The notes beneath the pieces were generated by a model. The model had not been told where the DNA came from. It saw only the letters and a program-made list of their open reading frames with translations, and made no database searches. From Fagopyrum homotropicum (lineage: Eukaryota > Streptophyta > Magnoliopsida > Caryophyllales > Polygonaceae), in assembly GCA_033239125.1 (NCBI GenBank), contig BSWB01000005.1, positions 23,489,447 to 23,553,446 on the forward strand: 64,000 nucleotides of DNA, written 5' to 3'. Of the stretch, positions 35,236-48,092 are shown in pieces (positions within the stretch are counted from its first letter, which is position 1; every line of letters starts with the position of its first letter). The position numbers were made by a program, and so were the translations under genes.

Positions 35236-38165
35236 TGTAATAACCGGATATTTTTATTCCCGATTATTTTCGAATCAAACCGAAACTCGACCGGTTTAGA
35301 CTTTTTCCGACGTCTTATCACTTTAGGTGACACTGAGTTTAAATTTTACGACCTTTCTATCATTTTATGTGAGATCTTTACTCACATAAAATAACGCAAT
35401 ATCGAGCCACATCTTTCTAATCCATAAAAAAGGGTTTAATCCTTTTGATAACCTTCTCGGCCCATCAAGTCAAGTGATGTGAGCCCATCAAGGTATGCCA
35501 TCCAGGCCCAATAGGAGATAAGGCCGCATCTTCAGCCATCACCTCCTGCTTATTCCGTCTCCTTACCTCGTACGTGAAAAACTTACCCTAGCCGCCTCCA
35601 ACACCTTCGTCCTTCCACTCCTTCTCCGCCTCTCTTCCTCCGGTACGGCGGCGGCCACGACAGACCCTTCTACACGCAACGCCACGCCACCGCCTCTTCT
35701 CCTGAAGACAGTAGCAGCGGCATCGTCCCGGAGTTGTACAACCGCAGTCATCACATGGCTTGGTTAGTCCCGCCTTTTGCACGTCAAGACGGGCTCTGTA
35801 GCGGGAAGCCCAGACCTCCCTCTCCAATTCGTGGCGAGCTAGCAATTAGGGTGACGGACCTAACCTCGGGGGCCTCCCTGTCGCCTTCTTCATGTCTAGA
35901 CCGGCGCGTTCTACATGGTCTCACCTTCTACACAGAGACGTAGCACACAGTGGCTCGCCCTCCTCTCCGTCGACTCCATCACGTTACCGACGAGCCCTCC
36001 TCTCTAGGAGCGCAGGAGCGCAGCAGCTAGGACCACAATCCAGGCCGCAGGGGCGGAGGTCTAGATCCGCAGGGCGATCATTACAGGAGGTCACGTCCTC
36101 CCTTTGCCATCGTACACGTGAGCACAATGAGCCCCGATTGTCCGGTAAAGATTGTAGCCTCCTTCACTGCGTTACCCACTTTGTATTTATGCTGATGGGA
36201 GTACTCTTTCATGTCCTTAAACCCTTCATAGCAGCCATGGAAGATGACTAGAGGAGTTGTTATGTTTATGAGTTTTCAAAAGTGACGAACAATCAACTTC
36301 GGGTCTGATTTTGGTAAGCTGGACTCTTCCTTTTTGTCCCATTTTCGGATATGTCATAGTCGGTGTTGCATAGTATATCATACTGAAATTTGAGAATTTT
36401 CGAGTTATAGTTTAGGAGATATGGTTCTCCAAAGTTGGTTTCACCATGCAGTTTTTATAAGTGTGCTGAATATTCTAAGTGTTGAGAAAAACTACTTGTG
36501 ATGCAGTTTTGTGATGCAGATTTTGTTAGGTTATATTCCTCAATTAGATTTGAATTTTTGATATGTCATAGCTAGGATTACATAGTAGAATATTTCAAAA
36601 TTTGAGAGGATTCCATCTAGAGGTTTAGTAGTTATTTTCAAAGTCGAGGTTGTAAGCAGTTTCCTGGATGGTTGCTGAAATTTTTCTAAGTGCTGGAAAC
36701 ATTTTGTGTTGTGCAATCATGTTTGAACTTAAGTTTGGATACCTTAGAAATATAATCCACCGTTCCGTTTTTATATGTTGTAGATTGCCATGCACAGAGT
36801 GATGTATCAAAAGTTGAGGTTGATCTAACAGTTAGATTTAGTTTTAGGAAGGTCCAAAGTAGACTGATTGCGCAGTTAGGAAATTACACAAATTTTGGCT
36901 AAGTATTGAATTTATGGATGTTGGAGCCAACTTTGGGAATTTATGTAGAAGTCTTGACTGAGTATTTTTTTGGGAGATCTTTGGCATTATGATTTGTATG
37001 CATATCATAGAAGACTTGGGTAATTTTTTTAGAATTTATATAAATTTATTTGATTCTTGTATCATAAGTTAAAGTCGGACCTTAACAACTTTTTATGAAA
37101 GCCAAGTATGTAGTTAACTCTTCTAAATCTGTAGCAAACTTCCTTTTGAGAGTTAGAGTGTGGTTTTGAGTTTCAAAGTATAGTTTGGAACTTTGTTATA
37201 GAATTTTCTAGAGTTTCGGGATCAGGGGTAAAATGGTCATTTACCCTTATAAGGGTACTTTTGGTAGTTTCTTTATGATCGATTGAATATCTTAAAAGTT
37301 GGAAACCACTAAGAAAGTGAGATACATTATTGATCCACTTGTCTCATATAACAGGCGGTTGAGTTTCTACGGTTACAGCCGAGTCGAGATAAGGGGATTT
37401 GAGATTTGATTTAGGTAAGTCCTTTGGGCTTACTTAGCTAACTTCTAGATATGAGTGTGAATAATGATAGTGGTGTTTGAATGATATGTTAATAAGTATA
37501 CTTATTATTATTTACCTACTACCGACCTACATTTTGGCCTAAGAGTAACGGGCGGTGGCATTCTGCCCAGTAAGCCCGAGGGCGACTAGGGGTTTCTTTA
37601 AGGACTAGTCCATACTTGGTTTGCGGGGACATAACCAACGGAGGTGTGCCAAACCATCACCAGTTGGATAAGGAACGGAGGCGATAAATCTTAGATTTCT
37701 CGTGCCATAACTTTAAAAATGGAATAAAGTGAATCACCTAAATTATCAGATAATAACCAGTTTGTGTGCCACCATGATGATTTTTTTATTTTGCCTGGGT
37801 TGTGTTTGTGCTATTTTTATTCTACTTATATTTGGATTGTTAGCTAACGGGTTATCCGTGTTGTAGATTTTGTAGAGATAGACAGTTGCAGAGAGATCCG
37901 GGACGGATGGTCAGCCTAATCCACGTACTCATTAGACGGGGTCGGGAAAGTTTTCCTTTGGCATGCACATTATGTTATGGCTATATTTTTTAAGGTTGTC
38001 ATATGTGTACATTCATACAAATACAATTTAATGTTTTGAAATTTTTTAAAATATGTTTGTGCCTTGTTGTAAGATCCTAGTAAAGTTATTGTTAAACCAA
38101 GGTCGGGACCCATTGTGAGGTCCTAACCAGTACCTCCCCGAATTCTTAGAATTTGGGGTGCCACA
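35236..38165 (+). repeat. Solo Tekay-type LTR
   Basis: 2930 bp from TGTAATAACCGGA to GGGGTGCCACA, the same ends as the LTRs at 51553 and 59492. There is no primer site after it and no second LTR, so the rest was lost by LTR-LTR recombination. It contains the conserved block CGGGACCCATTGTGAGGTC (from about 38105), the hairpin GTAAGTC-CTTTG-GGCTTAC (37415-37433) and a GC-rich block (35560-36120) including CCGCAGGGGCGG at 36045. Flanks TTTGA and TTTAG agree only in part, so no clean target duplication is seen. Confidence 0.75.
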
Positions 38166-38420
38166 TTTAGGGCTCTTCTTTGCCGCTTGTCATCAAAGAC
38201 TCGGCTTCCCGTAAATCGTTAGAGGTGTCGCCCCAGTCAAAGTCAGATGCGATGGAGTTTGACGTTGTTCCACAACTTAATCCAGCCTTGTCATCTCTGA
38301 AACAAGATCTGAAATAGTTTGAGAGAAGGAAAAAGAGAAGACAAAAGTTTGAGAGAAGTGAGGGACGACTAGGGTTTCACTGTGAAAAATAAGAGAGGGG
38401 TATACTTACTAAAAAAAAGT
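38166..38420 (-). other. Gene-like fragment next to the solo LTR
   Basis: On the minus strand AAACCCTAG and CT-rich leader-like sequence precede ACTATTTCAG. An open stretch (SIASDFDWGDTSNDLREAE) then ends in a stop at the LTR boundary. I do not recognise the protein. It may be a leader or first exon separated from its gene by the LTR. Confidence 0.25.
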
Positions 38421-41400
38421 GTATGCCATAAACTTAGTTACTAAGCTAAAATATAAAAAGAGCCTACTTAATTAATTCACCCTTTTTTATATTTGATGGG
38501 TAGGTAGCCTCAAATTAAATATCATCCGACATCATTGCTTATCATATATATTTTTATTTTTATTTTGAAAACGGAAAGCGGTTCAAACCCTTAGACGACG
38601 TGCTGTCTAGTGGATCGAAAGACCGAAAAAGATCGGCAGACGGACAACCCGTCATGAAAGCCTCAACAAAGGAGAAAATAAATAAACAAAAATACATCAA
38701 AAAAATCCGATTCAAGGAAGTCTTAAAGGGAAAGAAAGATGATCTAGCCAATAGGAGGCAACGAGTATAAACGTTCATCTTTGAAGGAAGAACACAGGAA
38801 GGGAGATTGAGGAACAACTATAAACACCTCAGATTTGGACTGCAATAGAGCCATCAGGAGTCGATCATAAATCCACGCCCCCTTCTCGACAAAATGCTCA
38901 AACTGCCACCAAAGGACAATATCAAACCTCGGAAGACGAAAGTGCAAAAAACGGGTATCATGATATATAAATGTGTACAACTTAATGGTTTAAAGACTAA
39001 CGATTTGTAAGGAGAAAATTGTTCATAGAGGGTCGGTTTACAAATTGCTTAAAAACACAAGATCTTTTAGAAAGAAAAGCCGTGAGACCGACAACGGTGC
39101 CGTTAGGCCGCGATATTGTGCTATAAAGATTTGAGTCTTAACTAAATCGACCTTAATTTTTTTCTCTCTTCGTTTTTGTTGTTTTTGGGACCTTTAGGCC
39201 GAAAACGGTGTTGTTAGGCCGCGAGATTGGTGCCCATAGGACGAGATTAACCTCCTCAATCTTTGTATAACATACCATAGAGAAAAATAGTGACAAGATT
39301 TGTACAATCAAGAAAAACTTATCGTGGTTGAGATTTGTAAGTTTTTTTTATTGTTGGTATATCACAAAGATACTTGTTTTGGTTATTGAGGCTTTAAGGA
39401 CCCATAACTTTTTTTTTGGTAGGCACTTGTTTTATTGGTCCATTACTTACAAAGATTTCACCAAAATAGTGTGATGGGTTGTAGTCCAAAGAAAACTAGC
39501 AGAATGGGCTAAATCAAGGCCCCTCATAATCTTGCAAATTAAGTTTTTATTTTGGGTAACTAAACCATCGGTGAAAACTAAACTTATAAAGAAAACAGAT
39601 GCAATAAAATGGTTCATCACGCATGGTCTGTAAGACAATATGCCAAATCCGTAGTCTATATGATTAGCATAAGCCATTAAAGCAAAAGAATTTGTAAGAC
39701 AGGAATTGCTATGGCTAATCAAACCCTTCGTAAAACGGCATACAAATAGCATTACAAAACCAAACCAAACCAAACCAAAAAAGGAAAAGTTTTTGCACAA
39801 AACCATGGTTCAACGGATAGCCATTTATTTTTACAAAAACAAAGCCAAATAAAGGAAACTAGGTTCGAGTGGGTATGGATAACCAAAATATTCATACAAA
39901 AAACTTTAACTACAAAAACAGGTAAGGAAATAGAGACAACAAGTTGAAATAACTCTCAATGGGAAGGTGTTACCCTTAATAGGCTCTCCGAAGAATCTTC
40001 CAATTACGGATGCTTCTTTTAGTTTGATAGTGTTATTGAGAACTTTGTCTAGTTGTTTGATGTATGTCTCCTGCTCCACATTATTCTCTTATGTATTGTT
40101 GATAGGTCCCTCATGGGATTTTAATTTCATCTGTCAAGGGATTTGTCCCTTTGTAGTCGATGGCCGGATTTTTGAGTTCTCTTTGTTGGTGTTGCCAACT
40201 TGTTTATTATTGTTGGATTTAGACTTTTTAACCATATTGTTTGATTTGTGGTCTCCAAGACATTTGATAGGTCAATACCATTCACGGTTTTGGCTGGGAA
40301 GAATGTAAATTCTCCCGAAAGGTTGCTTTAGGGTGTTTCATTGTAAAACCAAAGATGAAAACCAAACTGTAGCGAAGAAAGAACGGGGAAGAAGAAGAAG
40401 AAGGAGGATTCAGAAAGGATATGAAAGAGGGGAGAGCGGGATGATAAGATGAAAAGAAGAATGAAGAAAGCAGATGAGTGGAACAATTTACATGTCTTGT
40501 CTAGTTGGGAGCTTCGCCGTTTGACACCAAGGAGACAAACAACCACCACCAACTTTCTGATAGAACGACACTAGGGCTTTTCAAATCGCAAGGAAAACGA
40601 ACCTCCGTTAGACGACTGGTACCCAGTGACTTGAGCCAAGAAAGGATGGGGTTGGGTGGAACAGTCATTCGAGAGACCCACATCCCTACACTTCTTAATA
40701 GATCGATATTTCTATTCTCTAACCTTTTGTAGGGGAAATTTTATTTTGAAGAGCCTTAGATCTACTATCACAGAGTAGTTATGAAGGAGATCTTTGAGAA
40801 TGGTTCGGGGTTGAGGCTAATTGTGCCGGCAATTTTGCAGCCTACATTTGTTGGATTTTCGATTTGGGAGTCGGGAGAGAGGTGATTTAGGTTTTGGGGA
40901 GTGTTTTTGGACAATTATCAAAGATATTGATATGAGTATGAATTTTCTATCACATCAAATCAAGAAAAATTAACTAAAACTTTTAAAACACGGTTTCTCT
41001 CGGCTATTGCGAAGAGAACCGAATAGGGGTATCCTTTCCACATCGACGGCCGTTGTACCGCTTAAATGTGTCTCCAGGTTTGTTCCTCCCCTTGATGCCT
41101 TGTTGTCTCTTCTTTAGTGGTGGGGATTGGGATTTCTCTTGATTGTTGTTGTGCTGTTTTGTTTCTGGTTACTTTGCCCGATTATTGATGTTCGTTGTTT
41201 CCTCTTCCGGCTCTTCTTCGTGCATGTTTTGTTGTTGCCTTCTTCTTGCCATCCGATGTAGTTTCGGTATTTATGGTTCTTCTTTGCATTTTTGTCTGTT
41301 GTTTTTGTCTATTGTGTTTTTTTTTTTCAATTGTGCTGTTTAGGTTTCTTTCTTGTTGGTTTTTTCTAGGCACCTTTTGGAAGAGAAATAGTTGATGGAG

Positions 41401-42660
41401 GGGTTGAGAAGTGGCGAGGATGTATTGATAGAATTCATAACAGGTGGAGCTTAGTTGAAAACGGCGGTGAAGAAGAATTTCCGTTCGGCTCAAAAGAGAG
41501 TTTTCTTTTCTTATTGATGTATCTATTTATTTTGTCTTTTTGTTTGAGAGATGAAGAACTAAATCTATTTACTTTTTTCTATCAACTTTGGTCATGAGGT
41601 TCCTATTCTTCAGTTATGTTACGTCAAAAATATAATTTGCAACAAAGTTAGGAGGTTAACCTCGTACGAACCTTAACAATCAAGAAGTGGATGTTTGTCA
41701 GATTGAGTTGTTCCATATGAAGTGTTACAACTTTAATCTTTCTTTTTAATGTGCTTTCATAGCGATTGATAACCCAACAACTCACCCTATCTATAATATG
41801 TGATTGTTAAATAAATAATACAATTGAATTTAAATACTGTATTTCTTGTGGTTTCAACCCTTATCTGCCTAGTTACATTGGTTGAGGATTCAAAGTTTAT
41901 TTTTGATAGACATAGTGACAAAACTCTTGTCATTGCCATCAAACGTGTGTAGATAACATGACAAACATTCATATCTTATACAAACCCTCAAGCATATATG
42001 ACTTAATGACTCTTGATTAGTAAGGGGCAAATCCTAACATAAGGGTAGTTAACTAAGTATCAACGACTTACACAAATTTGACATTACGATTGAAGGAATG
42101 AATATAGTTCCTCCTAGAATACCTGTGAATTAACCTATAAATACATAATCAAAACTAATAAATAACAAAACATTGTTCATCCATTGCTAATTATGCACAA
42201 TAACAAATATTTCCTAATCTTAGAATTGACCTTGGGAACATTTCTAGAATATAAATAATTGGATAATAAGTCGAGGACTCACAATCGACCCGAATCAACT
42301 TCGTGATATTGTTGGGGAAGGATTCCTTGTATTCTCTTGGACCTTACGAAGGAATCAATTAACCATCTAACTTGAATGTCTTCATTCCGACGTTCATGCT
42401 ATATATCTTAACCACTATTTGAATTGTTGTGACAAATACAATCATCCATGAATGATTTGTCATTCCTATTTCTAAAAATGTGATGAAAAGTGCAATACTA
42501 TCGCGATAATCCAAAAATAATGCATATATATTATATTTTAAAATCCCCTTGGTGTAGAATGAATATTCAATGGAAGTGCATTTAGATAATAAAAGTTCAA
42601 TACATTGTGTAGTGCAGTTGAAAATGATGTTGAACATCTAAAATATCGAAAAAAGCTTGA
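38421..42660. other. 4.2 kb without recognisable genes
   Basis: Short ORFs only, none with family resemblance. At 39087-39113 and 39198-39224 a 27-bp phrase centred on GTTAGGCCGCGA is repeated 111 bp apart. At 40370-40480 the plus strand is purine-rich (GAAGAAGAAG). I see no retroelement termini; old decayed repeats are likely. Confidence 0.3.
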
Positions 42661-44282
42661 TTATTCCATTTTGATACCAACGCTTGGTCTCCCTAGGCGT
42701 AGCTTCAACATTTCTTCAATCATCTTTTCTTTGTCGCGGTATCTCTGTAAATGCCAAATAGAGGTAAGACACTAAGTATTAAATGTAGAACATATGAGAC
42801 GATATGATGGATGAATTTTTAGTGTGTGTATATAGGTCCTTGTTGTAGATTACTACGTATACTAAATCACACAAGTTTTGATACATCAATACTTTCAATT
42901 GACTAATATTAATTTTGAATATAACAATAATAGCAGAGCAAACTTTGTAAACATCTAAATAACTTTGACTCTTTGATGAATTTATTTTACAATGACATTG
43001 AATTTTATTGATCAAAAGACATTCATGACTAGACATTTCTAGTCCTATCTAGGCATATGAAATATGATATGTTTGCAAATAATAACTTCTTCAACTCACC
43101 TGAAGATAACTCCTAACTTGATTGAAAGTCAAACTCTCATCCTCCTCTTTCATAATCCTCCAAACTCGTTTTCCTGTAGCATCTACATAAGCACAACAAA
43201 ATTTAGAGAAAACTAATATTTTAATTATAAATTTTAAATTTAGTAAGAATATTAGATTTAGTACAAGATGTTTGAATTAATATGTGAAAATAGACAAAAA
43301 GTTATTTAAAACTAAATATTGATATGTTAAATGATTTCTCCCGATAGTTATCCTTAGAACTCGTAACTTTGGACACACATGTTTTACCTAGGGCAACTAA
43401 AATCATGATGTATCAATATAACCTTATTACCAAAATCAAGACTTACTTTTAGATCCTCCGAGCAATTCTACAACGTTACGAAATTTAGCTTTGAGGTCTT
43501 CTGTCCACACTCTTCTTTTTGGTTTCTGGATGTGTTGTTCTTGCTTAGGTTGTGTAGCAGAATTACCATAGTTTCCGACTGTAACATCTTGAACATAGTT
43601 GGAATGGCCGATGATAAATGGCTTTATATTTGCATACATTTCAAATGAAAAAAGAAGTCACAAAACAACAGCATTGAAGAAAGATCTAAAACATTAATAT
43701 GGCCGATCTTAAATGAAACTAATCCTTCATAACTATTGTTTAGAGTAAATGATGTGGAGCAAAATACCATACACATATGTAGAATTTAATATCTTGTAAA
43801 AAGTTTACCTTTGATTCTCTCACTAGATAATCTTGTCCAGTTACTTGTTGGTTAAATGATGCGAAGTCTATCTCATGTTTTGGTTGTAGAGCTATCACCG
43901 GCTGACGGGGATACAGATGATAGAGATTGGGACATGGCTGGTCAATACCAATACACCGACTAAAGTTTGAGGAGTTCAACTCAAAATTACCAGCAGACGC
44001 CATAGATCCGATTTCTCTCGCCCTTCTTAGGTCTTGATTCCTACATTCGAGACTTGAATAGATGTAGATTAGCAAAATTGACCGAAGGACATGCTTGAAA
44101 TTGAATAAGTTATATAAAAACTATGTTGTATAGAAACCATACAAACAAAATCTAGATGATACACATCGTGAAATTGGTAATTTGAACCTTTTCAAATCTC
44201 TAATGAAATAATCTATTAGAACTTACCTCAAATTACCCCGGGTCTTTGCGTAGGAGAATGCAATTTCTCTTCCAAAAAACAT
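42661..44282 (-). CDS. GARP (type-B ARR-like) DNA-binding protein, 209 residues
   Basis: Five exons join in frame: 44282-44227, 44040-43809, 43621-43447, 43182-43100, 42744-42661, total 630 bp, all with GT-AG borders. The protein starts MFFGREIAFSYAK. It has an unassigned middle (MASAGNFELNSSNFSRC) and ends with a Myb-like GARP domain split over exons 3-5: KRRVWTEDLKAKFRNVVELL, then ATGKRVWRIMKEED, LTFNQVRSYLQ|RYR. The pattern W-T-x-x-L-x-x-K/R-F, L-G-G, S-Y/H-L-Q-x-Y-R is that of GARP domains in type-B response regulators. No receiver domain precedes it, so it should act as a nuclear DNA-binding factor outside phosphorelay control. Divergence in the domain (KEEDESL) suggests fast evolution. 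Start and exon 1 are the least certain parts. Confidence 0.72.
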
Positions 44283-44440
44283 TTTTGAGTACAAGTCTAG
44301 AAGAAATGCAAGTAAACAATGATGTATGTATGATGCCGAAGAGCAAAAACTTGGATAAAAAGGTCCTAATGAGTTACAAAGAGATTAAATAGAGGATAAC
44401 CACGACCTATATTAGGCAAGAAGGATATATATGAACATAT

Positions 44441-44452
44441 TTTTTATATATA
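44441..44452 (-). promoter_or_regulatory. TATA-like box for the GARP gene
   Basis: Minus-strand TATATATAAAAA lies 159 bp above the proposed start codon at 44282. Its position supports this start. Confidence 0.4.
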
Positions 44453-44940
44453 ACTAATTGGAAGTCGTATATAGCATTACTTTCTGGGTCTCTTAGTCAT
44501 TATGTATCTTTAATTTCATACCTTAAATACAAGCGTTTCAAAATTATACTTAATTGTTTATTTCTTCTGATACAATTTACTGTAAATTGTGAGTAAAGTT
44601 TTTAGAGATAAAGATCAATCGAAAGAGATATTTTCAGGAAATAACACGTGGCATGACTATTATATTGCTATATGGAGTAATAGAGTAAAGGGTAAAATGG
44701 CTAACTAGGCCGTTTACCACCACTACTCGATTAAGAGTACCAATATCATATACTCATTTAGTAAATATATGCCTATTTAACCCAATTCTTTCATCTAGAG
44801 GAGAATTATATATAGGGTAAAAGTAGAGGGGTCTACAAAACAAAAACCTATAAACTAAGCATCTTTAACCCAATTATTTCTATAGGATAAAAGCATTATT
44901 CTTATACAAAACCAAAAATCAACGCATTATTGGCTTCAAC
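44453..44940. other. Upstream region of the GARP gene
   Basis: AT-rich, no ORF or RNA gene seen. It ends at the TCAAC target duplication (44936-44940) of the neighbouring retroelement, whose 3' LTR therefore lies about 660 bp upstream of the GARP start codon. Confidence 0.4.
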
Positions 44941-46418
44941 TGTAACACCCAAAATTCTAGAAACTCGGGATGCTACGGGCTAGGATCTCACAATGGGTCC
45001 TGACCCTTAACTTGACAACAATTTCACTGGATCTTGCAACAAGACACAAATAAATGAAAACTCTAAATCAATAAAATATCCCAAAAGGTTTTACACTTGT
45101 AAAAGCAATAGAATCTCAGCCGAGTTCTAAAACAAAAACTGAAATGACAACAGGAAATAAAAACCCATATCCCGTCCTATAATGTACGGGACCCCCCGGC
45201 TGACCACTCTGACCGGATCACTCTGCAACATCTCTAACCTGCAAGGCATATACACAACGGATAAACCGTTAGCTAACATTCTAAGCATCAAAATAAAAAC
45301 ACATACACACATAAGAAAGTAAAACAAACAAACATGCTATCACACAAATATCCTAAATAGATCACAACACCATGCTAGGAGGTACTACTCCTAGTCTCAA
45401 GATCCTCAAGGATCCACATCAACACAACTATCTCAAGGGCTCTAAAACCTCATCCAAACTCTTAGGAATCCACAAGCCACTAACTAGCACTCACACTAGT
45501 TCATCTAGGTCCAGCCTAGCATGATCTAACTCAAAAAAGACAAGGAAGCACACAAGGAAGTGACATACCACAAATATGTTACACACTGAGGTGAGGCGCA
45601 ACCGCAGGCAAAGAAGGCGCGGGCGCGGTGACAAGGGTTCTGATTCCGCGACCGCGGTGACCATGACGCGCAGGGGAGGCGATTTAGGAAGGGCGCGGGT
45701 GCTGGTCTGTATAGGCGCGGGTGCGGGTGTGCATAGGCGCGGGTGCGGGTATCCTCCAAGCGATAGTCGAAAACCTACGACGAATTACATACCTCCCATG
45801 ATGGCTCTACTCTTCTCTACGTTCCTTAAATAATAACACACTTCTAAGCCCTAGATTCACTTAATCACAGAGGACACAAGGCATACCAAGAATCAAGGCT
45901 AAATCTTGATTCTTGCCAAGAAGGAGAAGAAGAAGAAAGAAAGAAAAGAAAGGACTACAGAAGAAGAACGAGAGGAAGGAGAACTTACCGATGAACCTGT
46001 AGTATAAATCCCACGATGATGGAGACTACAAGTCAGTAACCTAGACGTATGAAGCACCAGTGGAGAAGAAGAGAATGGAAGGGAAGAAGAAAGAGAAAGC
46101 GTTACGTAAGAGGAGAAGAAAGGCTGAAAAAGGAGAATGAGGTGTAGGCTGCTAGGGTTAGAGAATCAGAAGAAATGACCCATAAGGACGATCGGATCTT
46201 CAATAAGGGGAAAGATCGGGTGACGTTTATAGCAGATCGCACGCGATCTGTTGAGAAAACCGCAACGGCGGCATAACTCTACCGCGACCGCAGTGACAAG
46301 GTCGCCGCGCCCGCGGGCTCCTGAGCCTCATGTGCGGAGAATCTCTTTCGGCACCACTTAAGTGGTTTCAAAAGAAGTCTCAAGGATCAAAACTGGAACA
46401 AACATTCCGGATGTTACA
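44941..46418 (-). repeat. 3' LTR of the deleted Tekay element
   Basis: 1478 bp, minus strand TGTAACATCC to GGGTGTTACA. It contains GC-rich 12-mers such as ACCGCGACCGCAGTGA and CCGCGACCGCGG-like forms at 45600-45760 and 46258-46320. A purine tract, TTTTTAGGGGGATC on the minus strand, adjoins it at 46421-46434. Confidence 0.85.
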
Positions 46419-46631
46419 TCAGATCCCCCTAAAAACAAGTTTCGTCTTGAAATTTAGACGAATATGATCCTCTCGGTCTCACATGCCAAGGTAAGCACAC
46501 TAGAACTCCTAAAGTTATTGACCTTCTAACTATTCACGTGACATACTCATGTTACATCTCAGGATCTAACAGATCATACACAACAATACCATACGGGACA
46601 CATAAGCATGTAAAACACATATGTACAAAAC

Positions 46632-48092
46632 TTAACAAGGAAGGAACTGGAACTCACTCGTCGACCCTATAGGTGCCGCTAACATAGCGTAGAACTCTGG
46701 ATAGTTCCTCCAAATACTATCCTCCCTCTCTAGGTAGCCTTGTCGGCTCCTCGTCTCAACCACTGTACTCTCATCATCGGCATGTCCTTTGACCGCAAGC
46801 GTCTTGTACCACACTCTAGGACAACTATCAGATGCTCTACAAATGTGTGGTCTGACTCGACCACTAAGTTGTCGTGACTAACAATGTGTCGTGGGTCTGG
46901 TACATACTCCCGTAACTGAGACACGTGGAAAACCGGTTGAACACCCTCTAATTTCGGTTGCAACGCAAGTCTGTATGCAGTTTATCCAACTCTCTCTAAA
47001 ATTTCAAATGGACCGACATATCGAGGACTCAACTTCCCCTTAATGCCACAAAGTCTGACGCCTTTCGTCGGTGATAACCTCAACCATACCTGAGTCCCAA
47101 CTCTAAACTCCAGAACTCTACGCCTCTTATCTGCATAGGACTTTTGGTGGATCTGTGCGGCCAGCATCCGCTTTCGGATCATCGTCACTCGGGTTAAGTC
47201 ATCTTGTACCTGTTCGAGAGTTACTCCGCTAGCACTACCTGGATCATCCCAACACAGCGGTGTATGGCATCTCCGCCCATACAACGCCTCGTAATGAGCC
47301 ATCCCAATCAACGCGTGCCAATTATTGTTGTATGAGAACTCAACCAATGGGAGATGATTTGGCCACACCTACCCCTAGTCCAGCACACAAGCTCGCAACA
47401 TATCCTCAAGGGTCTGTATCGTCCTCTCAGACTGTCCATATGTCTGAGGGTGATAAGCGGTCGTAAAGTGGAGGATCGTACCTAAGGCAGTACGCACCTG
47501 TTGCCAAAACTGTGAATAAACCGTCCTTCTCTATCCGAGATGATGGTCCAAGGTACTCCATGAAGTCTCACTATCTTCCTAGTGAACTTCTCATATAATC
47601 GAATTACATACCACATTTCCTTAATAGGAATGAAATGCGCAGTCTTCGTCAATCGATCGACTACGACCCAAATGGCGTCAAAACTCCGACTCGGTCTCAA
47701 ACCGGTAACAAAGTACATAGAGATATCTTCCGACTTCCACTATGGCACTAAAAGTGGATGAAGCTCTCCACCTGACCTGTGATGCTCAATCTTGACCTCT
47801 TGACAAGTCGCACACTAGGCTACATATCTCACCACATCGGGCTTAAGCTCGTCCCACCAGAAGGAACGTCTGATGTCCTGATTCATCTTACTCACACCTA
47901 GATGTACCAAGTAAGGTGTAGCGTGAGCCTCCTGTAAGATCCGCTGTCTCAGCTCTCGGTCCGACATCATACATACATATTTAGTAACATCTCTAAAGTG
48001 GATAGGGGACTGTCTGTTGCCGGAAACTGGATAAGGACAATCGCCTACAAGGTCATGCACAACTTGCTAGAAGTTCCCTACTTCTAGTCTCA
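46632..48092 (-). pseudogene. Tekay integrase and chromodomain remnant
   Basis: Minus-strand frames 48060-47815, 47718-47482, 47368-46982 and 46963-46632. Integrase: zinc region HATPYLVHLGVSKM ... CATCQEV, core WVVVDRLTKTAHFIPIK and ISDREGRF. The first catalytic Asp is replaced by Tyr (ISMYFVTGL where ISMDFLTGL stands at 58225). The chromodomain-like C-terminus includes CGTRRLRSKDMPMMRVQW. Several stops and shifts are present. It is clearly a paralogue of 57763-59281. Confidence 0.85.

Noticed and set aside
45576..45833. Arg/Gly-rich ORF
   Set aside because: Within the Tekay 3' LTR; openness comes from the GC-rich 12-mers.
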